A DNA stretch of 5,407 nt, taken from contig JAPWVB010000075.1 of NCBI GenBank assembly GCA_028275205.1, positions 1-5,407 on the forward strand. Direction: 5' to 3'. Within the stretch, counting starts at the first letter, position 1; the number at the start of each line of letters is the position of its first letter. Of this stretch, positions 1-5,394 are shown one piece after another. The notes below the pieces were generated by a model. It had not been told where the DNA came from. It searched no databases and was given only the letters and a program-made list of their open reading frames with translations. This stretch comes from Candidatus Acetothermia bacterium. GTDB taxonomy: Bacteria; Bipolaricaulota; Bipolaricaulia; RBG-16-55-9; DRXL01. The position numbers and the translations under genes were made by a program.

Positions 1-1753
1 CTTCCGGAAGGACTTCGCACAATTGCTCGAGGCTTGCCCTGCGTATGCCCTCGACAGAACCAAAGCGCTCCAGCAGCCGACGCTTGCGAGCAGGCCCAAT
101 CCCAGAGATGCGATCGAGCACGGACTCCAAGAACTTGCGCCGCCGCACCACCCGGTGATAGCTGATCGCAAAGCGATGGGCCTCGTCGCGCACGCGCTGC
201 AAGAGCTGCAATGCCGGGGAGGAGCGCGCCAGCACGATGGGCTCCGCGCGATCCTCGACGAAGATGTGCTCGTGTTGCTTGGCCAACGCGACGGTGGGGA
301 TGCAGTTTAATCCCAGGGCGCGCAGCACCGCGCGGGCTGAGCCGAGCTGCCCCTTGCCCCCATCTATGAGAATGAGATCGGGCAGAGGGAGAAAGCGCTC
401 ATCGCCCTTGAGCGCCCGCTCCAGCCGCCGCCGCACCACCTCGGCGATCATCGCGAAATCATCTATCCCCGCAACGCTCTCGATGCGAAAGCGCCGATAC
501 TCCGACTTCTTCGCTACCCCACCTACGAAGACGACCATCGAACCGACGGCGTGCTGCCCAAAGAGATTCGAGATGTCATACGCTTCGATGCGCCGCGGCA
601 GGTCTGCTAACCCCAAGAGCCGCTGCAGCTCGCGCAAGGGGGGCTCATGCTCCACGGGCGGGACGGCGCGCTGGCGCAGGGCCAGCTCGGCGTTGTGCGC
701 CACAAGCTCTAAGAGCCTGCGCGTCGGCCCACGCAAGATCGTCTTGATCCGAACCGGCCCGCCGCGACGCTCCGCCAGCCACTGCTCTAAAGATTCTTCT
801 TCTTCCAAAGCGCAGGGCACGATGATCTCTCTTGGGATCTGTTCGGCTTTCTCATAATATTGCTTCATAAACGCCGTCACGATCTCCGAGGCCGACGCCC
901 CTGGGGGAACTTCTAAGAAGAAGCTCTCCCGACCGAGGATCTGCCTCCCTCTCATGAAGAAGACCTGCACGCACGCTGTGCCGTCCCCAAGGGCATAGTT
1001 GATAAGATCGCGCTGGGGAGGGCGCGAGGGCTGTATATGCTGCCCTGCGGCGATCTGCTCCACAGCCCGAATCTGATCGCGCAGGCGGGCCGCACGCTCA
1101 AACTCCAAGCGCGCGGCGGCCTCCTCCATGCGCGCGCGCAGCTGCGCGAGAAGATCGCTGCGGCGCCCCCGCAGAAAGAGCGCAGCTTCTTCGACATGCT
1201 TGCGATACTCTTCTTGGGAGATCGCCCCTACGCAAGGGGCATGGCACAGCCCAATATAGTAATCTAAGCAGGGGCGCTGGCGCACCGGAGGGCTCTCGAT
1301 CTGCAGAGCGCACGTGCGCAGGCGAAAGATCTTCTGCAAAATTTTTACAGTCTCGCGCACCGACTCCCCGTGCGGATAGGGGCCAAAGTACTTGCCATCG
1401 CCCAGGGCGCGCCGCGCAATCTCCACCCTGGGGAAGGGCTCGTCCGTGATCTTAATGTACGGATAGCGCTTGTCGTCCTTCAGGCGCACATTATAGCGCG
1501 GCTGATGCTGCTTAATGAGCGTCGCCTCTAGCAGCAGCGCGTCGCGCTCGCTCCCTGTGACGATGTACTCAACATCTACGACTTCGCGCATCAAAAGCTG
1601 AATCTTAGGGTTGTCCGTCGTCTGGAAGTAGGAGCGGACGCGCTCGCGCAGCGACGCCGCCTTGCCCACGTAGAGGACCTCCCCGCGGGCCCCTGTGAAG
1701 ATATAGACCCCAGGCTCCGCCGGCAGCGCCTTCAGCTTCGTCTCCAGAGTCAT
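1..1753 (-). CDS. uvrC: UvrC, excinuclease ABC subunit C (3' end outside window)
   Basis: UvrC makes both incisions around a DNA lesion in UvrABC nucleotide excision repair. The reading frame runs without a stop from ATG at 1753-1751 through the left edge, giving 584 codons against about 600 for the family. Only some 20 C-terminal residues should be missing. Visible in order: an N-terminal GIY-YIG nuclease domain (GVYIF at 15-19, LYVGKA at 27-32, R38, E76); four cysteines C148, C162, C170 and C174, spaced like the reported Fe-S ligands of E. coli UvrC; a UVR domain that binds UvrB (about 200-234); an RNase H-like 5' nuclease domain with putative catalytic D393 (AYDISN), D432 (DDF), D464 (LILIDGGKGQ) and H526 (RDEAHRFAI); and a helix-hairpin-helix start (SGIGPARKR, about 550). 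It is transcribed away from the dnaX operon. No close Shine-Dalgarno is seen: GGAGG lies 16 nt upstream. An in-frame TTG 12 codons upstream is a less likely start because homology begins just after the ATG. The function is secure. Confidence 0.97.
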   Translation of the reverse strand, partial: MTLETKLKALPAEPGVYIFTGARGEVLYVGKAASLRERVRSYFQTTDNPKIQLLMREVVDVEYIVTGSERDALLLEATLIKQHQPRYNVRLKDDKRYPYIKITDEPFPRVEIARRALGDGKYFGPYPHGESVRETVKILQKIFRLRTCALQIESPPVRQRPCLDYYIGLCHAPCVGAISQEEYRKHVEEAALFLRGRRSDLLAQLRARMEEAAARLEFERAARLRDQIRAVEQIAAGQHIQPSRPPQRDLINYALGDGTACVQVFFMRGRQILGRESFFLEVPPGASASEIVTAFMKQYYEKAEQIPREIIVPCALEEEESLEQWLAERRGGPVRIKTILRGPTRRLLELVAHNAELALRQRAVPPVEHEPPLRELQRLLGLADLPRRIEAYDISNLFGQHAVGSMVVFVGGVAKKSEYRRFRIESVAGIDDFAMIAEVVRRRLERALKGDERFLPLPDLILIDGGKGQLGSARAVLRALGLNCIPTVALAKQHEHIFVEDRAEPIVLARSSPALQLLQRVRDEAHRFAISYHRVVRRRKFLESVLDRISGIGPARKRRLLERFGSVEGIRRASLEQLCEVLPE

Positions 1754-1760
1754 CGCCTTG

Positions 1761-1789
1761 ATCCTACACCCTCCCCAGCTCCCCGACAA
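1761..1789 (-). promoter_or_regulatory. candidate uvrC promoter, possibly leaderless
   Basis: Read on the minus strand, TTGTCG (1789-1784) and TAGGAT (1766-1761) are separated by 17 bp, and each matches the sigma-70 consensus at four of six bases. TAGGAT ends exactly 7 nt before the uvrC ATG, so a start at the usual distance would fall on or next to the first base of the codon, giving a leaderless mRNA. This is inference from spacing. A second minus-strand hexamer, TATTAT at 1833-1828, is a better -10 match but has no -35 partner. Confidence 0.4.
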
Positions 1790-1803
1790 CCATCTTCGAA
1801 GGG

Positions 1804-1832
1804 TTGACGCGACCCCCTCGAGAATCTATAAT
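1804..1832 (+). promoter_or_regulatory. sigma-70-type promoter for tRNA-Pro and probably dnaX operon
   Basis: TTGACG at 1804-1809 matches the -35 consensus at five of six bases, and TATAAT at 1827-1832 is a perfect -10. The spacer is 17 bp, the optimum. Transcription should begin near 1839-1840, a few bases before the mature tRNA 5' end at 1843, so RNase P would remove only a very short leader. It is the strongest promoter-like sequence I found in the window. With no terminator between the tRNA and dnaX, it plausibly also drives dnaX, ybaB, recR and the dehydrogenase. Confidence 0.85.
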
Positions 1833-1842
1833 ATCTTGCGCT

Positions 1843-1917
1843 CGGAGAGTGGCGCAGTGGCAGCGCGCTTGGTTTGGGACCAAGAGGTCGCCGGTTCAAA
1901 TCCGGCCTCTCCGACCA
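1843..1917 (+). tRNA. tRNA-Pro, anticodon TGG, CCA encoded
   Basis: A full cloverleaf can be folded by eye. The acceptor stem is CGGAGAG/CTCTCCG, the D stem GCGC/GCGC, the anticodon stem CTTGG/CCAAG with loop TTTGGGA (anticodon TGG at 1875-1877), the variable segment AGGTC, and the T arm GCCGG/CCGGC with loop TTCAAAT. The discriminator is A1914, and CCA is genomically encoded at 1915-1917. The C1-G72 pair and A73 are the features expected of bacterial proline tRNAs. The UGG anticodon reads CCA and CCG, and often all CCN codons when its wobble base is modified. A strong promoter lies just upstream, and dnaX begins 17 nt after the CCA. Confidence 0.97.
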
Positions 1918-1934
1918 CTGCTACTATTATTATT
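1918..1934 (+). promoter_or_regulatory. 17-nt tRNA-dnaX spacer without Shine-Dalgarno
   Basis: The spacer consists mostly of repeated TAT/ATT triplets running into the dnaX ATG and contains no purine-rich SD. It can be read in two ways. It may be the short unstructured leader left after processing of the tRNA 3' end. Alternatively, TACTAT at 1922-1927, exactly 7 nt before the ATG, may be a -10 element for a leaderless dnaX transcript; in that case no -35 is visible, because the expected position lies in the T arm of the tRNA. There is no hairpin plus T-run, so nothing here should terminate transcription. Confidence 0.55.
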
Positions 1935-3380
1935 ATGACCGAAGCCCACGAGTACCAAGCGCTCTATCGCAAGTGGCGCCCCCAACGCTTTGTCGAGGTC
2001 GTCCACCAGGAGTACACGGTGCGCACCCTGCGCAACGCCGTGCAGAGTGGCCAGATCGCCCATGCGTATCTTCTGGCCGGCCCCCGCGGCGTGGGCAAGA
2101 CCTCTATCGCGCGCATCTTCGCCAAAGCCGTCAATTGCACAAACCCCACCCAAGGGGAACCGTGCAACCAGTGCGATATCTGCAAGAAGATCACGCGCGG
2201 CAACGCCCTCGACGTCATCGAGATTGATGGGGCCAGCAACCGCGGCATAGATCAGATCCGACAGCTCCGCGAGGAAGTCAACTTCGTCCCCGCCGAAGCC
2301 CGCTATAAAGTCTATATCATTGACGAAGTGCACATGCTGACCAACGAAGCGTTCAACGCCCTGTTAAAGACGTTGGAGGAGCCGCCGCGACACGTCATCT
2401 TCATCTTTGCTACGACAGAGCCCCACAAAGTCCCCTTGACGATCATCAGCCGGTGCCAAGCGTTCGAGCTGAAGCTCCTCCCCCCGGAGCTCATCGAGAA
2501 GCGCCTCAAAGAGATCTGTGAAGCCGAGAAGATCAACGCCAGCCCCAAAGTTCTTACGGCGATCGCTCATCGGGCTCGCGGGGCGTTGCGCGACGCTATC
2601 GTGATGCTCGAGCAGCTTGCCTCATACAAGGGGCCAGCGCGCATCGAGGAGCACGATCTCTACGAGATCATGGGGCTTGCTAGCGAAGAGACTGTAGTAG
2701 AGTTTTTGAAAGCTCTGCTGGGGCATCAGGGCAAGAGAGCTTTAGAGATCATCGCTGATTTGGCCGATCGCGGCAAGGATTTAGAGCTGTTTGTGGACGA
2801 ATTGATCGAGCAGACGCGCGATTGGATCATCGCCGCGATCGATGGGCAAGCGGTGCCCGCAGAAGCTAACTTATCCAAGCTCATTGAGCTGAGCACGCAG
2901 TTATTAGCATTGAAGCGGGAGCTTGCTCGCGCCTGGGAGAAGCGCATCTTGCTTGAAGTCAAGGCTCTTGAGATCGCCCACAAGGAGCCAGCGGCGCCTG
3001 CCCCAAGCCCCCAGCCTAAGCCCTCCGCGGAGAAGCCCGCAAAAAAAGCCGAAGAAGACAAATGGGCCCAACTGCTGGATGAGGTCAAGCGTGACCGGCG
3101 CGGCACCGTCCATGCCCTGCTGGTAGAGGGGCATCCTGTGGAGCTTGCTGAGGCGCTGCGCATCGAATACGATCCTCAGCATACGTTTCATAAAGAGAGC
3201 CTAGAAAAGCACCGCAAATATCTTGAAGAAGTTGTAGCGCGGGTCTACGGGCTGCCGCGCGTCGAGATCGCCTTTGCTCAAACGCCACCAGCCTCACCAC
3301 GTCGCAAGAGCAAGGGCGCGGAAGTCCGCGCCAAAGCTGAATTGCTCACAAAGACGCTCGGCGGAGAGATCGTCTCATAA
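1935..3380 (+). CDS. dnaX: DNA polymerase III subunit tau/gamma (DnaX)
   Basis: DnaX is the ATPase core of the clamp loader that places the beta sliding clamp on primed DNA; the longer tau form also binds the polymerase. The 481-residue protein opens with the family signature YRKWRPQRF (11-19). It then shows Walker A GPRGVGKTS (49-57), a zinc module C68/C77/C80/C83 (C-X8-C-X2-C-X2-C), Walker B YIIDEVH (127-133), sensor 1 FATTE (158-162), the SRC arginine finger R173 and sensor 2 GALRD (216-220). A Pro/Ala/Lys-rich linker (about 352-375) leads to a tail of about 105 residues with features of tau C-terminal domains (WAQLLDEVK, later FHKESLEKH). At 481 residues it is shorter than the 643-residue E. 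coli protein. ATG 1935 is chosen because homology starts there. The frame stays open upstream to 1758, but that extension translates the tRNA gene. No SD is present. The linker carries a candidate frameshift site. Confidence 0.97.
   Translation: MTEAHEYQALYRKWRPQRFVEVVHQEYTVRTLRNAVQSGQIAHAYLLAGPRGVGKTSIARIFAKAVNCTNPTQGEPCNQCDICKKITRGNALDVIEIDGASNRGIDQIRQLREEVNFVPAEARYKVYIIDEVHMLTNEAFNALLKTLEEPPRHVIFIFATTEPHKVPLTIISRCQAFELKLLPPELIEKRLKEICEAEKINASPKVLTAIAHRARGALRDAIVMLEQLASYKGPARIEEHDLYEIMGLASEETVVEFLKALLGHQGKRALEIIADLADRGKDLELFVDELIEQTRDWIIAAIDGQAVPAEANLSKLIELSTQLLALKRELARAWEKRILLEVKALEIAHKEPAAPAPSPQPKPSAEKPAKKAEEDKWAQLLDEVKRDRRGTVHALLVEGHPVELAEALRIEYDPQHTFHKESLEKHRKYLEEVVARVYGLPRVEIAFAQTPPASPRRKSKGAEVRAKAELLTKTLGGEIVS
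3029..3082 (+). promoter_or_regulatory. candidate programmed frameshift/slippage site in dnaX (gamma form)
   Basis: Seven A residues at 3041-3047 are read as GCA AAA AAA GCC, so the phase is A AAA AAA, a -1 slippery heptamer closely related to the A AAA AAG of E. coli dnaX. GGAG at 3029-3032, 8 nt upstream, could act as the internal SD-like stimulator. A -1 shift after K371 adds 11 residues and meets TGA at 3080-3082. The result is a protein of about 382 residues that keeps the whole ATPase core and loses the tau tail, as gamma does. Insertion of one A by RNA polymerase slippage would give the same product, while loss of one A would end at TAG 3124-3126. A hairpin (GGTCA/TGACC, 3083-3096) is present but lies about 35 nt downstream, too far to be a classical stimulator. 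Function is inferred. Confidence 0.55.
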
Positions 3381-3382
3381 CT

Positions 3383-3390
3383 AAAGGAGG
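3383..3390 (+). promoter_or_regulatory. strong ribosome binding site for ybaB
   Basis: AAAGGAGG, followed directly by AGAT and then ATG, is close to the full anti-SD complement. It fixes the ybaB start at 3395, and its strength contrasts with the SD-less dnaX start. Confidence 0.9.
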
Positions 3391-3394
3391 AGAT

Positions 3395-3727
3395 ATGCAG
3401 TTCCCCGGCGGCATGAAGGAAGCTCTGAAGCAGATCAAGAAGATGCAAGAGCTCGTGGAGCAGAAGCAGCAAGAGCTTGCGAACTTGCGGGTCGAAGCCT
3501 CCTCAGGAGGCGGCATGGTCAAGGTGGTCGCCAACGGCCGAGAGGAGATCATTGACATAGAGATCTCCAAGGACGTCGTTGACCCCAACGACGTCACTAT
3601 GTTAGAAGATCTGATCTTAGCGGCGATCAAGGAGGCCCAAGCGAAATCGAAAGAGCTGGCGCAGCGCGAGATGGCCAGCATCATGGGCCAGATGGGACTG
3701 CCCAATATCCCTGGCTTAGGCTTCTAA
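3395..3727 (+). CDS. ybaB: YbaB/EbfC family nucleoid-associated protein
   Basis: This 110-residue protein is a small dimeric DNA-binding protein of the YbaB/EbfC family, which coats the bacterial chromosome; its physiological role is still loosely defined. The sequence shows the family pattern. An N-terminal amphipathic helix (about 7-31, KEALKQIKKMQELVEQKQQ) is followed by the hallmark ASSGGGMVKVVANG (35-48), then DIEISKDVVDPNDVTMLEDL (54-73), a second long helix, and the conserved Gly/Pro-rich end GLPNIPGLGF. Length is typical (about 100-115). It starts 14 bp after the dnaX stop with a strong SD and ends 3 bp before recR, its usual place in the dnaX-ybaB-recR operon. Nothing in it is unusual. 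Confidence 0.95.
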   Translation: MQFPGGMKEALKQIKKMQELVEQKQQELANLRVEASSGGGMVKVVANGREEIIDIEISKDVVDPNDVTMLEDLILAAIKEAQAKSKELAQREMASIMGQMGLPNIPGLGF

Positions 3728-3730
3728 ACT

Positions 3731-4336
3731 ATGGACAAGTACCCTGAGCCGCTCGAGCATCTCATCAAGGAGTTTCAAAAGCTTCCTAGCATTGGGCGCA
3801 AGACCGCCGAAAGGCTCACGTTCTATCTGCTGGCTCAGCCCCCAGAGGAGCTCGAAGCCCTCAGCCAAGCTGTCATTCAAGTCAAAGAGAAGATTCGCCC
3901 CTGCCGCGAATGCTTCAATTTCACGGAGATCGAGCACGAATTCTGCGAGGTCTGTCGCGACCCCAAGCGCGATACATCAGTGATCTGTGTGGTGAGCCAT
4001 CCCCAAGAGCTTCTGAAGTTAGAAAAGACGCGGGAGTACCACGGGCTCTATCACGTCTTGGGAGGGCTGCTCTCGCCGGTGAACGGCGTCGGGCCGGAAC
4101 AGCTCCATATCGAAGAGCTCCTGGTGCGCCTGAGCAAAGGGAACATTCAAGAAGTGATCCTCGCGCTCGATCCCAAGGTCGAGGGCGAAGCGACGGCGAT
4201 GTACCTTGCGCGCAAGATCAAGCCGTTGGGGATAAAGATCACGCAGATTGCGCACGGGGTGCCAGTGGGGCGCGACCTAGAGTTTGCCGACGAGGTGACG
4301 CTCTCGCGGGCGCTCGCGGGGAGAGTTCAGCTCTAA
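3731..4336 (+). CDS. recR: Recombination mediator protein RecR
   Basis: RecR acts with RecO and RecF to load RecA on single-stranded gaps during daughter-strand gap repair. At 201 residues it has the same length as E. coli RecR. Domains in order: an N-terminal helix-hairpin-helix LPSIGRKTAERL (18-29); a zinc finger C58-X2-C61 ... C72-X2-C75; a Toprim domain (about 80-175) with VICVVSHPQELLKLEKT and LDPKVEGEATAMYLARKIK; and a C-terminal Walker-like segment IAHGVPVGRDLEFADEVTL. It begins only 3 bp after the ybaB stop and has no convincing SD (an AGG 10 nt upstream at best), so translation is probably coupled to ybaB. First-strand residues S89-H90 differ from the E-S of E. coli, but this position varies in the family (Q-D in B. 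subtilis), so I do not read it as loss of function. Confidence 0.97.
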   Translation: MDKYPEPLEHLIKEFQKLPSIGRKTAERLTFYLLAQPPEELEALSQAVIQVKEKIRPCRECFNFTEIEHEFCEVCRDPKRDTSVICVVSHPQELLKLEKTREYHGLYHVLGGLLSPVNGVGPEQLHIEELLVRLSKGNIQEVILALDPKVEGEATAMYLARKIKPLGIKITQIAHGVPVGRDLEFADEVTLSRALAGRVQL

Positions 4337-4345
4337 AAAATTTTG

Positions 4346-4352
4346 AAGGAGG
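4346..4352 (+). promoter_or_regulatory. strong ribosome binding site for the dehydrogenase
   Basis: AAGGAGG ends 7 nt before ATG 4360, a near-ideal SD. It decides the start against a much longer open frame that reaches back to 3910 through recR. The preceding A6T4 stretch (4335-4344) is AT-rich but not a terminator. Confidence 0.9.
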
Positions 4353-4359
4353 ACCGACT

Positions 4360-5382
4360 ATGAAAGCCATTGTCATTCGCGAACACGGCGGGCCGGAAAA
4401 ACTCAAGCTCGAGGAGATCCCCACCCCGGAGATCTCTGAGACGGAAGTGCTCGTCCGGGTGAAGGCGTGCGCGCTCAATCACTTAGATATTTGGGTGCGC
4501 CGGGGCATCCCCGGCCTCGAGCCGCCCCATATCCCCGGCGCGGACGTCGCTGGTGTCGTCGAGCGAGTCGGTTCAGCCGTCAAAGATATCAACGTTGGGG
4601 ATCGCGTCGTGCTCAACCCCAACTTAAACTGCGGTGAGTGCGAATACTGCCAGATGGGCGAAGACAGCCTCTGCGTGAACTATGGGATTTTGGGCGAGCA
4701 CGCCCCTGGCGGCTACGCGGAGTTCGTGAAAATTCCCGCACGCAATGTGATCAAGATCCCTGATCATGTCTCGTTCGACGAAGCCGCGGCCGTGCCCTTG
4801 ACGTTCATGACGGCGTGGCGCATGGTGGTCACGAGAGCGAAAGTTCGTCCTGGAGAGGACGTCTTAGTCCTCGCGGCGGGCAGCGGCGTGGGCAGCGCGG
4901 CCATTCAGATCGCTAAGCTCTGCGGCGCGCGGGTCTTCGCCGCCGCAAGCACCGACGAGAAGCTCGCCAAGGCTAAAGAGCTCGGCGCGGATATCCTCAT
5001 CAATTACGCCAAGACGGACTTCGACAAAGAAGTCTGGAAGCTCACCAATAAGCGCGGCGTGGATGTCGTCATCGAGAGCGTGGGACAAGCAACGTGGGGG
5101 AAGAGCTTGCGAGCTCTGGCGCGCAACGGGCGCTTGGTCACCTGCGGCGCGACGACCGGCCCCATCGGTGAGACCGATATTCGCCTGGTCTTCTGGAGGC
5201 AGCTTCAGATTTTGGGTTCGACGATGGGGACGCGGCGCGAGCTCCACACGGTGCTGAACTTAGTCTGGGCGGGGAAGCTCCGGCCGGTGATCGCCGGGGT
5301 CTTACCGCTGGCGGAGGCGGCCCGTGCCCAGCAGATGCTCGAAAAGCGCGAACAGTTCGGAAAGTTGCTCTTACACCCCTAG
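4360..5382 (+). CDS. zinc-binding MDR-family dehydrogenase (quinone reductase/alcohol dehydrogenase-like)
   Basis: This 340-residue medium-chain dehydrogenase/reductase should be a soluble NAD(P)H-dependent oxidoreductase; the substrate is unknown. The N-terminal GroES-like domain shows the fold markers IPGADVAGVVERVG (58-71) and VGDRVVLNP (79-87). A complete structural zinc site is present: C91, C94, C97 and C105. The Rossmann domain has AAGSGVGSAAIQIAK (172-186). After the second strand the residues are AAAST rather than an acidic residue, which favours NADPH (inference). Aligned by eye with horse liver alcohol dehydrogenase, the catalytic zinc ligands are replaced: N40 for the first Cys, A61-D62 for His-Glu, and a Thr near 148-151 for the second Cys. 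A hydride-transfer quinone- or enoyl-reductase chemistry without catalytic zinc is therefore more likely than classical alcohol dehydrogenation. It follows recR by 23 bp and may be co-transcribed, though a promoter inside recR cannot be excluded. Confidence 0.9.
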   Translation: MKAIVIREHGGPEKLKLEEIPTPEISETEVLVRVKACALNHLDIWVRRGIPGLEPPHIPGADVAGVVERVGSAVKDINVGDRVVLNPNLNCGECEYCQMGEDSLCVNYGILGEHAPGGYAEFVKIPARNVIKIPDHVSFDEAAAVPLTFMTAWRMVVTRAKVRPGEDVLVLAAGSGVGSAAIQIAKLCGARVFAAASTDEKLAKAKELGADILINYAKTDFDKEVWKLTNKRGVDVVIESVGQATWGKSLRALARNGRLVTCGATTGPIGETDIRLVFWRQLQILGSTMGTRRELHTVLNLVWAGKLRPVIAGVLPLAEAARAQQMLEKREQFGKLLLHP

Positions 5383-5394
5383 AGGGGGTACAAT
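5365..5394 (+). promoter_or_regulatory. candidate promoter for a gene beyond the right edge
   Basis: TTGCTC (5365-5370) and TACAAT (5389-5394) are 18 bp apart. The -10 matches consensus at five of six bases; the -35 has only TTG. Transcription would begin near 5401, at the window edge. The -35 lies in the last codons of the dehydrogenase. The downstream gene is not visible, so this remains a suggestion. Confidence 0.4.
5375..5389 (+). repeat. short GC inverted repeat over the dehydrogenase stop
   Basis: ACCCC (5375-5379) pairs with GGGGT (5385-5389) around a 5-nt loop that contains the TAG stop. No T-run follows, so it is not a recognisable intrinsic terminator. It sits inside the spacer of the candidate promoter and could equally be an operator-like palindrome or chance. 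Confidence 0.35.

Noticed and set aside
237..857. A 206-codon plus-strand open frame opposite uvrC
   Set aside because: Its translation is Ser/Arg-rich low-complexity sequence with no recognisable domain, while the opposite strand is an unbroken, fully conserved uvrC. It is a by-product of GC-rich codon use.
1828..1833. Minus-strand TATTAT as the uvrC -10 box
   Set aside because: It matches consensus at five of six bases, but no -35-like hexamer is found 16-18 bp upstream, and it overlaps the rightward TATAAT, whose complement it largely is. It remains possible as a second start.
1758..1934. An in-frame 59-codon N-terminal extension of DnaX, with ATG at 1758
   Set aside because: It translates straight through the tRNA-Pro gene and its promoter, and the typical DnaX N-terminus (YRKWRPQRF) begins just after ATG 1935.
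3064..3069. GGGCCC palindrome after the dnaX A-run as a frameshift-stimulating hairpin
   Set aside because: A six-base perfect palindrome with no loop cannot form a hairpin by itself, and I found no longer stem at the 5-9 nt spacing.
2726..3191. Minus-strand open frames of 95-145 codons opposite dnaX
   Set aside because: They are shadows of dnaX codon bias, with no SD, no family resemblance and no conserved neighbours.
4335..4344. A6T4 tract after recR as a terminator
   Set aside because: It has no GC-rich stem before it, and the A/T palindrome alone does not terminate. It sits directly before the dehydrogenase SD.
3910..4359. A 150-codon upstream extension of the dehydrogenase
   Set aside because: It is an out-of-phase reading of recR. 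A strong SD and the MDR N-terminus (MKAIVIREHGGPE) place the start at 4360.
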